Assembly (NCBI GenBank): GCA_009774535.1
Contig: VSNY01000041.1
Location: forward strand, 1-28,240
Direction: 5' to 3'
Length of the DNA stretch: 28,240 bases
Origin: Lachnospiraceae bacterium
Lineage (GTDB): Bacteria > Bacillota > Clostridia > Lachnospirales > Lachnospiraceae
The number at the start of each line of letters is the position of its first letter. The stretch's first letter is position 1. The translations under genes were made by a program, and so were the position numbers. This document shows positions 1 through 7,956 of the stretch, in pieces. The notes under the pieces are model-generated. The model made no database searches. It saw only the letters and a program-made list of their open reading frames with translations, and was not told where the DNA came from.

Positions 1-87
1 TCTGTCCCTATTTCTATATCTATTAAAAATCCGGTAATCTTTACTCTTTTTCACATCTAAAAGCGAAATCTCTGTCCGGATCTGTGA

Positions 88-2340
88 TTATAACTTCCAG
101 ATTTCCTCGTTATACTGCTTGATCGTACGGTCAGCTGAGAAAAATCCAGCCTTGCTGATATTGATCAGCATCATCTTTGCCCATGCTTTACGGTCTTCAT
201 ATGCCGCGATTGCCTGCTCCTTTGTCTTGATATAATCTTGAAAATCCGGAAACGTCATAAACCAGTCTTTGTTCAGCAGTTCCTGATAAAGCCGCTCCAG
301 GCTCTCCGTGCATCCGACCGCTTTCATCTCGTCACTGACAAGAAAATCCACAACTTTTTTCAGATCTTCGTCTTGTTCATAATAATCTCTGGACACATAA
401 TCCGCTCTTGCATAGCGGTCAATCACGGTCTGGCTGGATTCCCCGAACGTAAAGATATTATCTTCTCCTACCAGATCCGCGATTTCCACATTTGCACCGT
501 CCTTTGTCCCAAGCGTAACGGCGCCGTTTAACATAAATTTCATATTTCCGGTACCGGAAGCCTCTTTGGAAGCCAGAGAGATCTGTTCGGAAATATCACA
601 TGCCGGGATCAGCTTTTCTGCCAGCGTGACATTATAGTTTTCCACCATAACGACTTTTAAATACGGGCTGACCTGCGGGTCTTCGCTGATCAGCTGAGAC
701 AGGCACAGGATCAGGTGGATAATATCCTTTGCGATCGTATAAGCCGGAGCTGCTTTTGCTCCAAAAAATACCGTGACCGGACGCTCCGGTTTTTTGCCGG
801 ACTTGATTTCAAAATATTTATGGATCACATATAACGCATTCATCTGCTGGCGTTTGTATTCATGCAGACGTTTTATCTGAATATCAAATACAGATTGTAC
901 ATCGATATCAATATTCTGCGTATGTTTTAAGAAATCGCGCAGAATCACTTTTCTGGCTTCTTTTACAGACAGCAGTTTTTCGAGTACCGCGTCATCATTG
1001 ACATAAGCCGCCAGTTTCTCCAGTTCTGCAGCATCCTTTTTAAAGCCCGGGCCAATAAGCTCTTCAATCAAAGAAGTTAACTGTGGATTACAGTACAATA
1101 GCCAGCGGCGGAAAGTAATGCCATTTGTCTTATTATTAAATTTCTCCGGATATAATTTATAAAAATGATTTAATTCTGTCTCTTTTAAGATTTCCGTATG
1201 CAGCGCAGCTACGCCGTTCACGCTGATACCATAATGGATATCCATATGTGCCATACATACACAATTATCTCCATTAATAATGGCAACGGAAGGATCGTTG
1301 TATTTTTTATTTACTTGATTATTCAGTTCATAAATAATCGGCACCAGCTGCGGAACTGCCTGCTGCATAAAATGCATCGGCCATTTTTCCAGCGCTTCCG
1401 CAAGGATTGTATGGTTGGTATAAGCGCAGGTCTTTGATACAACTGCAATTGCTTCCTCAATCGTAAGCCCGCGTTCCATCAGCAGACGGATCAGCTCCGG
1501 AATCACCATGGTCGGATGGGTGTCGTTGATCTGAATCACGGCATAATCCGCAAGGTCATACAGGTTGGAGCCTTTTGCCACACATTCGTCCAAAATCAGT
1601 CTTGCCGCATTGGACACCATAAAATACTGCTGGTATACACGCAGAAGACGGCCGCTTTCATCGCTGTCATCCGGATACAAAAACAGCGTCAGATTTTTCG
1701 CATACTGCGATTTATCAAAAATAATGCCTTCCTGCACCAGCGACTCATCCACAGATTCCACATCAAACAAATGCAGCTTTGTCGTACGGTTTTCATAACC
1801 AACTACATCAATATTATACATTCTGGACTGCACGGAAAATCCACCGAAATGGATTTTATAAGTCTTATCCGTTTTTGTCAGCCAGGACTGCGGTGTGATC
1901 CATGGATTCGGCTCTTCTTTCTGCAGGTTGTTTTCAAATACCTGGCGGAATAATCCGAAATGGTAATTTAAGCCCACGCCGTCACCGTTCAAGCCCAGCG
2001 TTGCAATCGAATCCAAAAAGCATGCCGCAAGCCTTCCAAGCCCTCCGTTTCCCAAAGACGGCTCCGGCTCAAGCTCTTCAATCTCGGCGATGGACTTGCC
2101 GCATTTTTCCAGTTCTTCTTTTACTTCATCATATAACCCCAAATTAATCAGGTTGTTCGATAACAGCTTTCCAATGAGAAATTCAGCGGAAATATAATAA
2201 AGCTTCTTCTTTCCCTGGATGCTTTCTTTTTCTTTTGCCCGCTCTTTGACATATTCCAAGAGGGCTGTATAGATTTCTTCATTCGTGCATTCGTCCATCA
2301 AGCGGCCGAAGCGGGACTTTACATATTCATTTGCTGTCAT
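88..2340 (-). CDS. glgP: Glycogen/maltodextrin phosphorylase
   Basis: The 750-residue protein is a PLP-dependent alpha-glucan phosphorylase (GT35), which releases glucose-1-phosphate from glycogen or maltodextrin in the cytoplasm. Family blocks are clear: PSLGNGGLGRLAACFLDS near residues 95-112, INDTHPT at 271-277, RLHEYKRQ at 491-498, and SGTGNMKF with the PLP lysine at about residue 601, followed by DGANVE. Length is near the lower end for the family and both ends look complete. The ATG has an AGGAGG ribosome site. A perfect TATAAT (minus strand, 2411-2416) lies upstream but lacks a good -35 box, so the promoter is uncertain. No other glycogen gene is visible; the 161-base gap to the hydrolase gene upstream suggests a separate unit. 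Confidence 0.97.
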   Translation of the reverse strand: MTANEYVKSRFGRLMDECTNEEIYTALLEYVKERAKEKESIQGKKKLYYISAEFLIGKLLSNNLINLGLYDEVKEELEKCGKSIAEIEELEPEPSLGNGGLGRLAACFLDSIATLGLNGDGVGLNYHFGLFRQVFENNLQKEEPNPWITPQSWLTKTDKTYKIHFGGFSVQSRMYNIDVVGYENRTTKLHLFDVESVDESLVQEGIIFDKSQYAKNLTLFLYPDDSDESGRLLRVYQQYFMVSNAARLILDECVAKGSNLYDLADYAVIQINDTHPTMVIPELIRLLMERGLTIEEAIAVVSKTCAYTNHTILAEALEKWPMHFMQQAVPQLVPIIYELNNQVNKKYNDPSVAIINGDNCVCMAHMDIHYGISVNGVAALHTEILKETELNHFYKLYPEKFNNKTNGITFRRWLLYCNPQLTSLIEELIGPGFKKDAAELEKLAAYVNDDAVLEKLLSVKEARKVILRDFLKHTQNIDIDVQSVFDIQIKRLHEYKRQQMNALYVIHKYFEIKSGKKPERPVTVFFGAKAAPAYTIAKDIIHLILCLSQLISEDPQVSPYLKVVMVENYNVTLAEKLIPACDISEQISLASKEASGTGNMKFMLNGAVTLGTKDGANVEIADLVGEDNIFTFGESSQTVIDRYARADYVSRDYYEQDEDLKKVVDFLVSDEMKAVGCTESLERLYQELLNKDWFMTFPDFQDYIKTKEQAIAAYEDRKAWAKMMLINISKAGFFSADRTIKQYNEEIWKL

Positions 2341-2501
2341 TGTCTGGTTCCTCCTGTTTTTTATTTGTTAGTTCCATCTTTTTTTGCCCGGTATAACACC
2401 TGATGGCTGAATTATAAATGAAATTATGGCTATTTTTCTTGCAGTATTCTATGGTGTTATGATACAATCCTATCATTTTCAAGATCGCGCGCAGCCGCAT
2501 C

Positions 2502-3248
2502 TTAAAATTCAAATACTTCATTCTCTTTAGAAATATCCACTATTCTGCTTAAAAAATAATCGTTGTCTGTCCGTTTTTTATATGCTTCGATCAGCGAATA
2601 ATCCTGCCACATATGCATTGGAAATACATGGTCGGCATCTATATTCTGCATAAAATATCCGAATCCTTTAAACGCGTCTTTGCCCTGTCTGGGGTCTAAC
2701 AATACAAAGGCCAGATGAAAATGCTCGTCCACGATTTTTCTCATTTCCCGCTTAAACATGCGTTCCATTCGCCCATTGATCAAATCTCCAACTCCTTCCC
2801 AATGCCACCAGTTTAAATCCCCGGCATGATAAATCTGCTGATCTTCGGCCGTTACGCTAAACGCCACTCCGGCGTCCGTAGATGTCAGCGTACGGACTTT
2901 TATACTGCCGACTTCATATTTTTTCTCAGGCGCCGTATATGTGATTTTTTCTGTAATTAAATCCGGATAACCATGTTTTTTCAAAAAATTCCGGCTCATT
3001 TTACAGTCCTTGGAAAAAATAAAATGTACATTTGGATACTGGTCTGCCAGTTTTAATGTATCCATATCAAAATGGTCGTGATGCTTATGACTGGCAAATA
3101 CATACAACTCCTTTCCGGAAGCAAGCTTGGGAATCGTTCCGGTAAAATGAAATCCGTTGACACGGCTGCCTGCAAAGTAGTCAAATAAAAGATACGTATG
3201 TTCTAATTCAACCAAAAAACTGCTGTGATGTAAAAATGTAACTTTCAT
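2502..3248 (-). CDS. Metallo-beta-lactamase-fold metal-dependent hydrolase
   Basis: A 248-residue protein of the MBL-fold superfamily, in the UlaG-like or general 'MBL fold hydrolase' group. The HxHxDH zinc motif is at residues 54-59 (HKHHDH), a further metal-ligand block HAGD is at 141-144, and a late histidine occurs in FPMHMW near 212. No signal peptide, so it is cytoplasmic. The start has AGGAGT about 5 bases upstream. It begins 14 bases after the TetR gene and is the last gene of the GNAT-TetR-MBL operon. Substrate cannot be read from the sequence; a lactone, phosphodiester or thioester substrate are all possible. Confidence 0.85.
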   Translation of the reverse strand: MKVTFLHHSSFLVELEHTYLLFDYFAGSRVNGFHFTGTIPKLASGKELYVFASHKHHDHFDMDTLKLADQYPNVHFIFSKDCKMSRNFLKKHGYPDLITEKITYTAPEKKYEVGSIKVRTLTSTDAGVAFSVTAEDQQIYHAGDLNWWHWEGVGDLINGRMERMFKREMRKIVDEHFHLAFVLLDPRQGKDAFKGFGYFMQNIDADHVFPMHMWQDYSLIEAYKKRTDNDYFLSRIVDISKENEVFEF

Positions 3249-3262
3249 ATATACTCCTGTTC

Positions 3263-3835
3263 TTATTTTATTCTGTTTGCCTCATTCTTTAGAAGCATCT
3301 GACGGATCGTTTTTACATAATTTTCTGCTGTCAGCTCTTCAAAAGAAATCACACGTGACCACATCCGAAGCCCCTGGTAATAATATAAGATACATTCTGC
3401 CGCCTGCTGTGGGTCCTGCGCATGAAATTCTCCTGTTTCGATACCATACCGGATCAAATTTGTCCATCGTTTTTTTGCATTCTCATTGATCTTTTGAAAC
3501 AGCTCTTCATTTCCAAGATTCGCATATTCATAAATCGCAAGACTTAAGGATAACTGTTTATCCATAATTTCATTTCTTATCTCCTCCAGCATATCTTCGA
3601 GAATAGCTGATGCACATTCCTTTTTATCAATGCGGTCGGAAATTTGGTATTCCTGTGATAAGATTTCCGAAAAAATCTGATCGGTTCCCGCGTAATACCG
3701 ATACAGTCCGCCCCTGCTCAGTCCTGTTTTTTCACAGATCTCGGTCATTGTCACAGCCTGGAATCCTTTTTGCGCAAACAGCCTGCATGCTTCCTGCAAA
3801 ATCCTTTCTTTTGTCCGTTCGGATTTACTCCCCAT
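3263..3835 (-). CDS. TetR/AcrR-family transcriptional regulator
   Basis: A 190-residue repressor-type regulator. The N-terminal helix-turn-helix is evident at about residues 5-50 (ERILQEACRLFAQKGF, then MTEICEKTGLSRGGLYRYY); the C-terminal half is an unassigned ligand-binding helical domain. I chose the ATG at 3835, not an in-frame ATG at 4018, because the extra 61 residues are only the GNAT gene read in another frame and the HTH normally begins near the N-terminus. This start lies 11 bases inside the end of the GNAT gene, so translation is probably coupled. It likely controls its own operon through the palindromic site at 4377-4398 (inference). Confidence 0.88.
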   Translation of the reverse strand: MGSKSERTKERILQEACRLFAQKGFQAVTMTEICEKTGLSRGGLYRYYAGTDQIFSEILSQEYQISDRIDKKECASAILEDMLEEIRNEIMDKQLSLSLAIYEYANLGNEELFQKINENAKKRWTNLIRYGIETGEFHAQDPQQAAECILYYYQGLRMWSRVISFEELTAENYVKTIRQMLLKNEANRIK

Positions 3836-4358
3836 ACAGCAGCTGCGCCTCCCTGCGTAAAAGAGCATACATACAGTACGAGCGGACGCGTCCGTTTTTA
3901 TATATGCCGTCGCGCATCGTCCCTTCGCACACAAAGCCCGCTTTTTCCAAAACGCTTTTGGAGCCTGTATTATCATCGAATGGTTCTGCGAAAATGCGGA
4001 TAATATCAAATCTGTCAAATGCTTCTTTGCAGATCATCTTTACCGCCTGCGTAGTAATTCCCTGCCCCCAATAATCTTTGGTCAGCCAGTAGCCAAGTTC
4101 AGCTGATTTTTCATAGACATCATCTTTTTTTGCAACACTAATGCTGCCAACGATCGTTCCGTCCACTTCTATTGCACGCAAAAGCTGGTCAGTACCCTCT
4201 TTTTGGATACAGTCATTGATAAACCATGCGGCGTCTGCCACGGTATATGGATGCGGGAATACATTACGCAGGTTTTGCGCAATCTGCGGGTGGTTGGCAG
4301 CGGCTGCAAGGACTTTTGTATCTTCTGTTTTCCATGGTCTTAATATTATATTTTTCAT
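3825..4358 (-). CDS. GNAT-family N-acetyltransferase (RimJ/RimL-like)
   Basis: A 177-residue acetyl-CoA-dependent N-acetyltransferase of the RimJ/RimL type (Acetyltransf_3). The N-terminus (LRPWKTEDTKVL), the strand IVGSISV, the block AELGYWLTKDYWGQGITTQAVKMI (acetyl-CoA-binding loop WGQGITT near residue 95) and the C-terminal NTGSKSVLEKAGFVCEGTMRDGIYKNGR are typical. It may modify ribosomal protein N-termini, antibiotics or other small amines; the target is not visible. Ribosome site AAAGGAG precedes the ATG. It is the first gene of an operon with a TetR regulator and an MBL hydrolase, which suggests an inducible detoxification or resistance function (inference). Confidence 0.93.
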   Translation of the reverse strand: MKNIILRPWKTEDTKVLAAAANHPQIAQNLRNVFPHPYTVADAAWFINDCIQKEGTDQLLRAIEVDGTIVGSISVAKKDDVYEKSAELGYWLTKDYWGQGITTQAVKMICKEAFDRFDIIRIFAEPFDDNTGSKSVLEKAGFVCEGTMRDGIYKNGRVRSYCMYALLRREAQLLYGE

Positions 4359-4376
4359 GCTACTTTACTCCTTTTC

Positions 4377-4429
4377 AAAAGCGACACTATTGTCTTTTTT
4401 AGAATAACGCTAATAAATTGTTTTGTCAA
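4377..4429 (-). promoter_or_regulatory. Promoter and candidate TetR operator of the GNAT-TetR-MBL operon
   Basis: On the minus strand a consensus -35 TTGACA (4424-4429), a 17-base spacer and -10 TATTCT (4401-4406) point at the GNAT gene. Immediately downstream, 4377-4398 contains an imperfect palindrome (AAAAGACA, four bases, TGTC-G-CTTTT) covering the expected transcription start. That position is typical for an autorepressing TetR. Promoter is seen directly; operator identity is inference. Confidence 0.65.
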
Positions 4430-4477
4430 GGATATTTTTGTTATTTACTTATTTAAACTTTTGACAGAATATTGCAG

Positions 4478-4520
4478 CCGTTCAGATATAACCATTCAAA
4501 TATCCCATTAAACTGTTACG
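4478..4520. repeat. Palindromic intergenic element, copy A
   Basis: CCGTTCA (4478-4484) and AACTGTTACG (4511-4520) flank 26 bases. The same two half-sites recur at 21093-21125, and a related CCGTT/AACGG pair occurs at 25729-25756. This copy also has an intervening CCATTCAAAT, so it may be composite. It lies between the divergent GNAT and amidase promoters. Confidence 0.4.
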
Positions 4521-4558
4521 TTCAGTTATCCATTTTAGAAAAATCCGGTATCAAATCC

Positions 4559-4587
4559 TTGCCGGAATCATCCAAATCTGTTATATT
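4559..4587 (+). promoter_or_regulatory. Probable promoter of the secreted amidase
   Basis: TTGCCG (4559-4564), 17-base spacer, TATATT (4582-4587), giving a leader of about 110 bases before the ATG at 4705. No riboswitch-like fold is obvious in the leader. Confidence 0.5.
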
Positions 4588-4704
4588 AGTAATATTCCCC
4601 TCAAAAGTAAACAAATACAGACAAAACGGATGGAAAACCATTCGGTCTAATTGTTGTACCCTCCCGGTTACATCAGTATATTTTAAGAAAGGATCAATTA
4701 CCAT

Positions 4705-6021
4705 ATGAAAAAAACATGGATCTGCAGTTTATTAACTCTCTGCATGTTGTCAGTCACACCAGGTACGGCTGCCTTAGCAGCAGCGCCGGATCAGGATCAC
4801 ACACCTGCAGCAGAAACTACATCCGGCTCTTTGCCTGACGCCGGGCCGCAAGACCAGCCAGTATCTGCCGAAGAGCCGGAAGGTACCGATATCTCTGAGA
4901 CAGAAACAACGGAAACCCCTGTATACATTCCGGATCTTACCATTGAAACAGCAAAAAAATCATCCAAATCCATCCAAATTTCCTGGGTCAGCCCGGATGA
5001 CTATTTTGTGTCAAAATACTATTTGATGCGGCGCAGCGTCAAAAACAGTATTGGAAAAGGAAACTGGAAGACTCTCGCAGTCCTGGCGGCAAAAGGACTT
5101 AAAGAAGGCGCTTCTTACTCCTGCACAGATTCGCTCAAATCTTCCGAGCCGCAGCAGTATGAATACAAAATCTGCACGCTGTCCGCAGACCAAAAGACGG
5201 ACACCCGTGACGCTGCCTATGAATCACAGACGAATGAAACCGCCGTGCTTGGTTCTAATATCAAAATCTGTATTGACCCCGGCCATTATGGAACACTGAA
5301 TAATAATTATGAGCTGACTGGCGCAGACGGGAATTATCCTTATTCAGAAGCAGTTTTTAACTTAGAAGTTGCAAAATCGCTGCAGACAGAATTGAAACAA
5401 TTTTATGGCATCGACAGTTTTCTGACCCGTACCGGGGAATCAGTCTCGCTGAAATATAACGGCAAGACCTATAAAAATGAGAACCTGGATCAGAAAAATA
5501 TTGCGGTCCGCGGATATGCCGCCAAGCAACAAGGCTGTGATTTTTTTGTTTCGTTACATACCAATTCCACCAGCCGTCCGTCAAAGCCATGGAGCCAGCC
5601 AAAAAGCATTAACAAAGCTTATGTATTTGTCAATCAGATTGCACATGCCAGTGACAGGGGAATGCTGATTGCCAATACGATTGGAAAAAGTCTGACCAGC
5701 TATAACAAACAAGCCGGGATTCAGACAAGTGGATTTATTACCCGAAGCAAAAATAAGGCTGCCGCTTTTTCAAACCTGAATAATGATTCCGCCAAAACGA
5801 ACGGTACTGTCGTTCATCGACGCAGCAGTTCCGGCGGCGATTACTACGGTGTCCTGCGCGGCGCAAGCGCAGACGGCACGCCTGGAATTTTAATTGAGCA
5901 TGCTTTCCATGCTACACAGATCGTTAGAAAACGCGCGGGTATTTCTTCTGAACTTTCCGAAAGCTGGGCAGAATGCGACGCTTATGGCATTGCGGTTGGA
6001 TTTGGTTTTCTGGAATCATAA
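4705..6021 (+). CDS. Secreted N-acetylmuramoyl-L-alanine amidase (Amidase_3) with Fn3-like domain
   Basis: A 438-residue exported peptidoglycan hydrolase that cuts the bond between N-acetylmuramic acid and L-alanine. The signal peptide spans about residues 1-27 (KKTW, hydrophobic core, ALAAA). A low-complexity acidic Thr/Pro-rich linker follows to about 73, then a beta-rich domain resembling fibronectin type III at 75-180 (SIQISWVSPDDYFVSKYYLMRR, YEYKI). The zinc amidase domain runs from 185 to the end. Likely ligands and catalytic residues are His194 in DPGHYG, Glu215 in PYSEAVFNLE, His285 in VSLHTN and Glu398 in LIEHAFH. No LPXTG or SLH motif, so it is probably released or held by wall affinity. 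AAGGA precedes the ATG. Monocistronic, with its own promoter and terminator. Confidence 0.93.
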   Translation: MKKTWICSLLTLCMLSVTPGTAALAAAPDQDHTPAAETTSGSLPDAGPQDQPVSAEEPEGTDISETETTETPVYIPDLTIETAKKSSKSIQISWVSPDDYFVSKYYLMRRSVKNSIGKGNWKTLAVLAAKGLKEGASYSCTDSLKSSEPQQYEYKICTLSADQKTDTRDAAYESQTNETAVLGSNIKICIDPGHYGTLNNNYELTGADGNYPYSEAVFNLEVAKSLQTELKQFYGIDSFLTRTGESVSLKYNGKTYKNENLDQKNIAVRGYAAKQQGCDFFVSLHTNSTSRPSKPWSQPKSINKAYVFVNQIAHASDRGMLIANTIGKSLTSYNKQAGIQTSGFITRSKNKAAAFSNLNNDSAKTNGTVVHRRSSSGGDYYGVLRGASADGTPGILIEHAFHATQIVRKRAGISSELSESWAECDAYGIAVGFGFLES

Positions 6022-6026
6022 CTTAA

Positions 6027-6060
6027 AAAACTGCCTGATATATATGGATCAGGCAGTTTT
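6027..6060. terminator. Bidirectional intrinsic terminator
   Basis: A perfect 13-base inverted repeat (AAAACTGCCTGAT / ATCAGGCAGTTTT) with an 8-base loop. On the plus strand it ends in TTTT after the amidase gene; on the minus strand it is followed by TTTTTT after the converging SDR gene. Confidence 0.9.
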
Positions 6061-6116
6061 CCAGTTTATATGAGCTGTTTTCTTTTATAGACTTCATAGC
6101 CTCTGCTTCTTTTTTG

Positions 6117-6917
6117 CTATGGCCGCAGTCCCATTCCACCTTCTAACGTCAGCGTCTCACCCGTCAGATACTTAAAGTCCTCAGAAGCGAGCTGTACGCA
6201 TACACGTCCGATTTCCAGTTCTGAATCACCATAATGTCCTGCCGGCGGCATTTTCACATTTTCTTTAAACGCATCCGGATACGCCTTTTCAAACTGTTCC
6301 AGCTGCGCCGTCCATGCCAGCGGGCAGATAATATTCACATTGATCCCGTCTTTGGCCCATTCAGTAGCCGCAACACGTGTCAGTCCGCGGATGCCTTCTT
6401 TGGCCGCTGCATAAGCACACTGGCCAAAATTTCCAAACAGCCCCGCACCAGAAGCAAAATTAATAACTGTTCCCTTTGTTTCTTTTAAATGCGGATAGCA
6501 TGCTTTCATATAATAAAAAGCCGCATATAGTCCGGAATACAGCGCCAGGTCAAACTGTTCCGTCGTATGATCCGCCAGCGGAACCCCGGAAGCTGATGCC
6601 TGTGCATTGTTAATCAGCACATCAATTCTGCCAAAAGTATCCATTGTCTTTTGTATAACATTTGCAACAACCGCTTCATTATCCGCTCCGGCATTCACAT
6701 CTGCCTGCACGGTCAGAACGGTAATGCCATACAATCGTTCCAATTCTTCTTTAGCATCTTCCAGTTTTTTGACATTTCTTCCAGTAATAACCAGATTGGC
6801 TCCTTCTTTTGCATATGCAGTTGCAATCCCATAACCAATAGAACCGCATCTGCCGTCACTTAAAACCGCACGCCCGGCGCCTGTAATTAATGCTGTCTTC
6901 CCTTTTAAAAAACTCAT
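6117..6917 (-). CDS. NADP-type short-chain dehydrogenase, probable 12alpha-hydroxysteroid dehydrogenase
   Basis: A 266-residue classical SDR. Ser156 (INFASGAG), Tyr169 and Lys173 (YAAAK) form the catalytic set, with NNA at 103-105 in the third strand. Arg47 after the second strand (VITGRN) favours NADP(H). Long stretches (YGIATAYAKEGANL, QASASG, YSGLYAAFYYM, CAYAAAKEGIRGL, the C-terminal LTLEGGMG) agree with my memory of the NADP-dependent 12alpha-hydroxysteroid dehydrogenases of bile-acid-transforming clostridia, which oxidise the 12alpha-hydroxyl of cholate or deoxycholate. The glycine-rich cofactor loop has about seven extra residues (VLSDGRC region, 17-24). I chose ATG 6917 because CAGGAGGATCATT precedes it; an in-frame start at 7025 adds 36 non-SDR residues. 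Monocistronic. Substrate is inferred from resemblance only. Confidence 0.85.
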   Translation of the reverse strand: MSFLKGKTALITGAGRAVLSDGRCGSIGYGIATAYAKEGANLVITGRNVKKLEDAKEELERLYGITVLTVQADVNAGADNEAVVANVIQKTMDTFGRIDVLINNAQASASGVPLADHTTEQFDLALYSGLYAAFYYMKACYPHLKETKGTVINFASGAGLFGNFGQCAYAAAKEGIRGLTRVAATEWAKDGINVNIICPLAWTAQLEQFEKAYPDAFKENVKMPPAGHYGDSELEIGRVCVQLASEDFKYLTGETLTLEGGMGLRP

Positions 6918-6949
6918 AATGATCCTCCTGTTTTTTATTTGATTTTTAC

Positions 6950-6977
6950 ATGATAAACAATTTTTATAACATTTCAA
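6950..6977 (-). promoter_or_regulatory. Possible promoter of the SDR gene
   Basis: Minus strand TTGAAA (6972-6977), 16-base spacer, TATCAT (6950-6955), about 30 bases before the ATG. A second TTGTAT/TAAAAT pair lies further upstream, so the choice is uncertain. Confidence 0.4.
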
Positions 6978-7081
6978 TTGCCCGTTATGAACCTTATATA
7001 TTTTAAAATGTGTTTTTCGTTGCATACAAAGAGCATAAAATAAATTATGATATAAAATCCTTTCATTAGTAGAAGATAAGG

Positions 7082-7255
7082 CTAAACGTTATACACTTTC
7101 TGTTTCATGACATTTTGCACGTAAATATCAATAATCTCCTCAAGGGTTATATCCCGGTTAAACATCATCAACACATCCTTTCGTCTTTTAAGAAAATCAG
7201 AAATCCTATATTCCGGATTCTGATACTCTGAAACAGTCGTTTCAATAGCAATCAT
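7082..7255 (-). CDS. Small hypothetical protein, downstream partner in a decayed two-ORF locus
   Basis: A 57-residue ORF starting MIAIETTVSEYQNP and ending KQKVYNV. Its ATG overlaps the final TGA of the upstream broken ORF in an ATGA arrangement, so it would be translated by coupling. It is charged and helix-rich (SDFLKRRKDVLMMF, LEEIIDIYVQNVM) with no signal peptide or membrane segment. I do not recognise the family. It may itself be the tail of a longer decayed gene. No separate ribosome site is evident. Confidence 0.4.
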   Translation of the reverse strand: MIAIETTVSEYQNPEYRISDFLKRRKDVLMMFNRDITLEEIIDIYVQNVMKQKVYNV

Positions 7256-7501
7256 TTTTGCACTCCGTCCGCGATCAGCTGCTCAATTTTTTAACCAAGC
7301 CGGAATATTCGCCAAGAATACTGTCTGCTGTCGGTTTATGAATCACATGCACGTTCAGTTCCAAAGCGCTCGTCTGCTGCTCAAATAAATCACTCAGGAA
7401 CAGCTCCTGTTTATAATAATACTTTCACCTTTCTTCCCGGCCGCATCGGTATCAGCTTTCGCAATATCTCCGCCATCAAATAAACAGGATTCTTTGATCA
7501 T
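7252..7501 (-). pseudogene. Frameshifted small gene of unknown family
   Basis: From an ATG at 7501, preceded by AAAGGAGA at ideal spacing, the frame reads MIKESCLFDGGDIAKAD and runs into a stop near 7394. Adding one A in the run near 7424 gives YYYKQELFLSDLFEQQ and so on; adding one A to the A6 run at the VKK codons gives IEQLIADGVQK and a TGA that overlaps the next ORF's ATG. Two single-base losses in A runs therefore restore a continuous 83-residue protein, which is unlikely by chance. Product unknown. A promoter and ribosome site remain, so decay may be recent, or the two gaps could be homopolymer sequencing errors. Confidence 0.6.
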
Positions 7502-7655
7502 ATGTCTCTCCTTTGCAGGATTACAGGCTAATGATTCATAACTTTCCGAAGTTTTACCTATGCTATGATTCTCAGAAAAAATTAGTTGAACAGCCCCGCA
7601 CGCAGATACATCAAACTATTATATTTATCCTGCGCAGAATGATAAGTTCCTACAT

Positions 7656-7684
7656 ATTATACACCATGATCCTTCATTTGGAAA
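7656..7684 (-). promoter_or_regulatory. Promoter of the decayed locus
   Basis: Minus strand TTTCCA (7679-7684), 17-base spacer and perfect TATAAT (7656-7661), pointing to the broken ORF at 7501 with a leader of about 150 bases. The 12-base tandem repeat abuts its -35 box. Confidence 0.5.
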
Positions 7685-7717
7685 GTATCAATCAAAGTAT
7701 CAATCAAAGTATCAATC
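7682..7717. repeat. 12-base tandem repeat, three perfect copies
   Basis: The unit AAAGTATCAATC occurs at 7682-7693, 7694-7705 and 7706-7717. On the minus strand each unit contains TTGATA, a -35-like hexamer, directly upstream of the promoter at 7656-7684. Otherwise 7502-7866 shows no convincing gene. Confidence 0.9.
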
Positions 7718-7866
7718 AATTTTAGTTTGCTGATCCCAATGACCTTACAGCATTCTTAGATCAATCTGTTTAAGCAGCCATATAAGAACATATTTTAAAA
7801 TACACTTCCGCGATCTGCATTCTTAAGACACGCTCTGGGAACTCTTTGAAATTGTTTTATTTTTAC

Positions 7867-7895
7867 TTGAATTTTATCCTCTTTTAGTATATGAT
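7867..7895 (+). promoter_or_regulatory. Promoter of pyrBI
   Basis: TTGAAT (7867-7872), 17-base spacer, TATGAT (7890-7895). The leader to the pyrB ATG at 7957 is about 55 bases and shows no terminator hairpin or PyrR-type attenuator. Confidence 0.65.
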
Positions 7896-7956
7896 TGTAA
7901 AAATGCCCAAAAGCAGATGCAAAAATAACAGCACCAAAATTCAAGGAGGACCATCT

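Noticed and set aside
2327..2521. 64-residue minus-strand ORF bridging the MBL and glgP genes
   Set aside because: It overlaps both neighbours, has only a poor ribosome site, lacks recognisable features, and sits where the glgP promoter is expected.
7513..7725. 70-residue plus-strand ORF ending in SINQSINQSINQ
   Set aside because: No ribosome site; its repeat is only the 12-base tandem DNA repeat read in frame, and it runs against the decayed locus and its promoter.
7896..7956. PyrR attenuator or terminator in the pyrB leader
   Set aside because: The leader is only about 55 bases and has no convincing competing stems.
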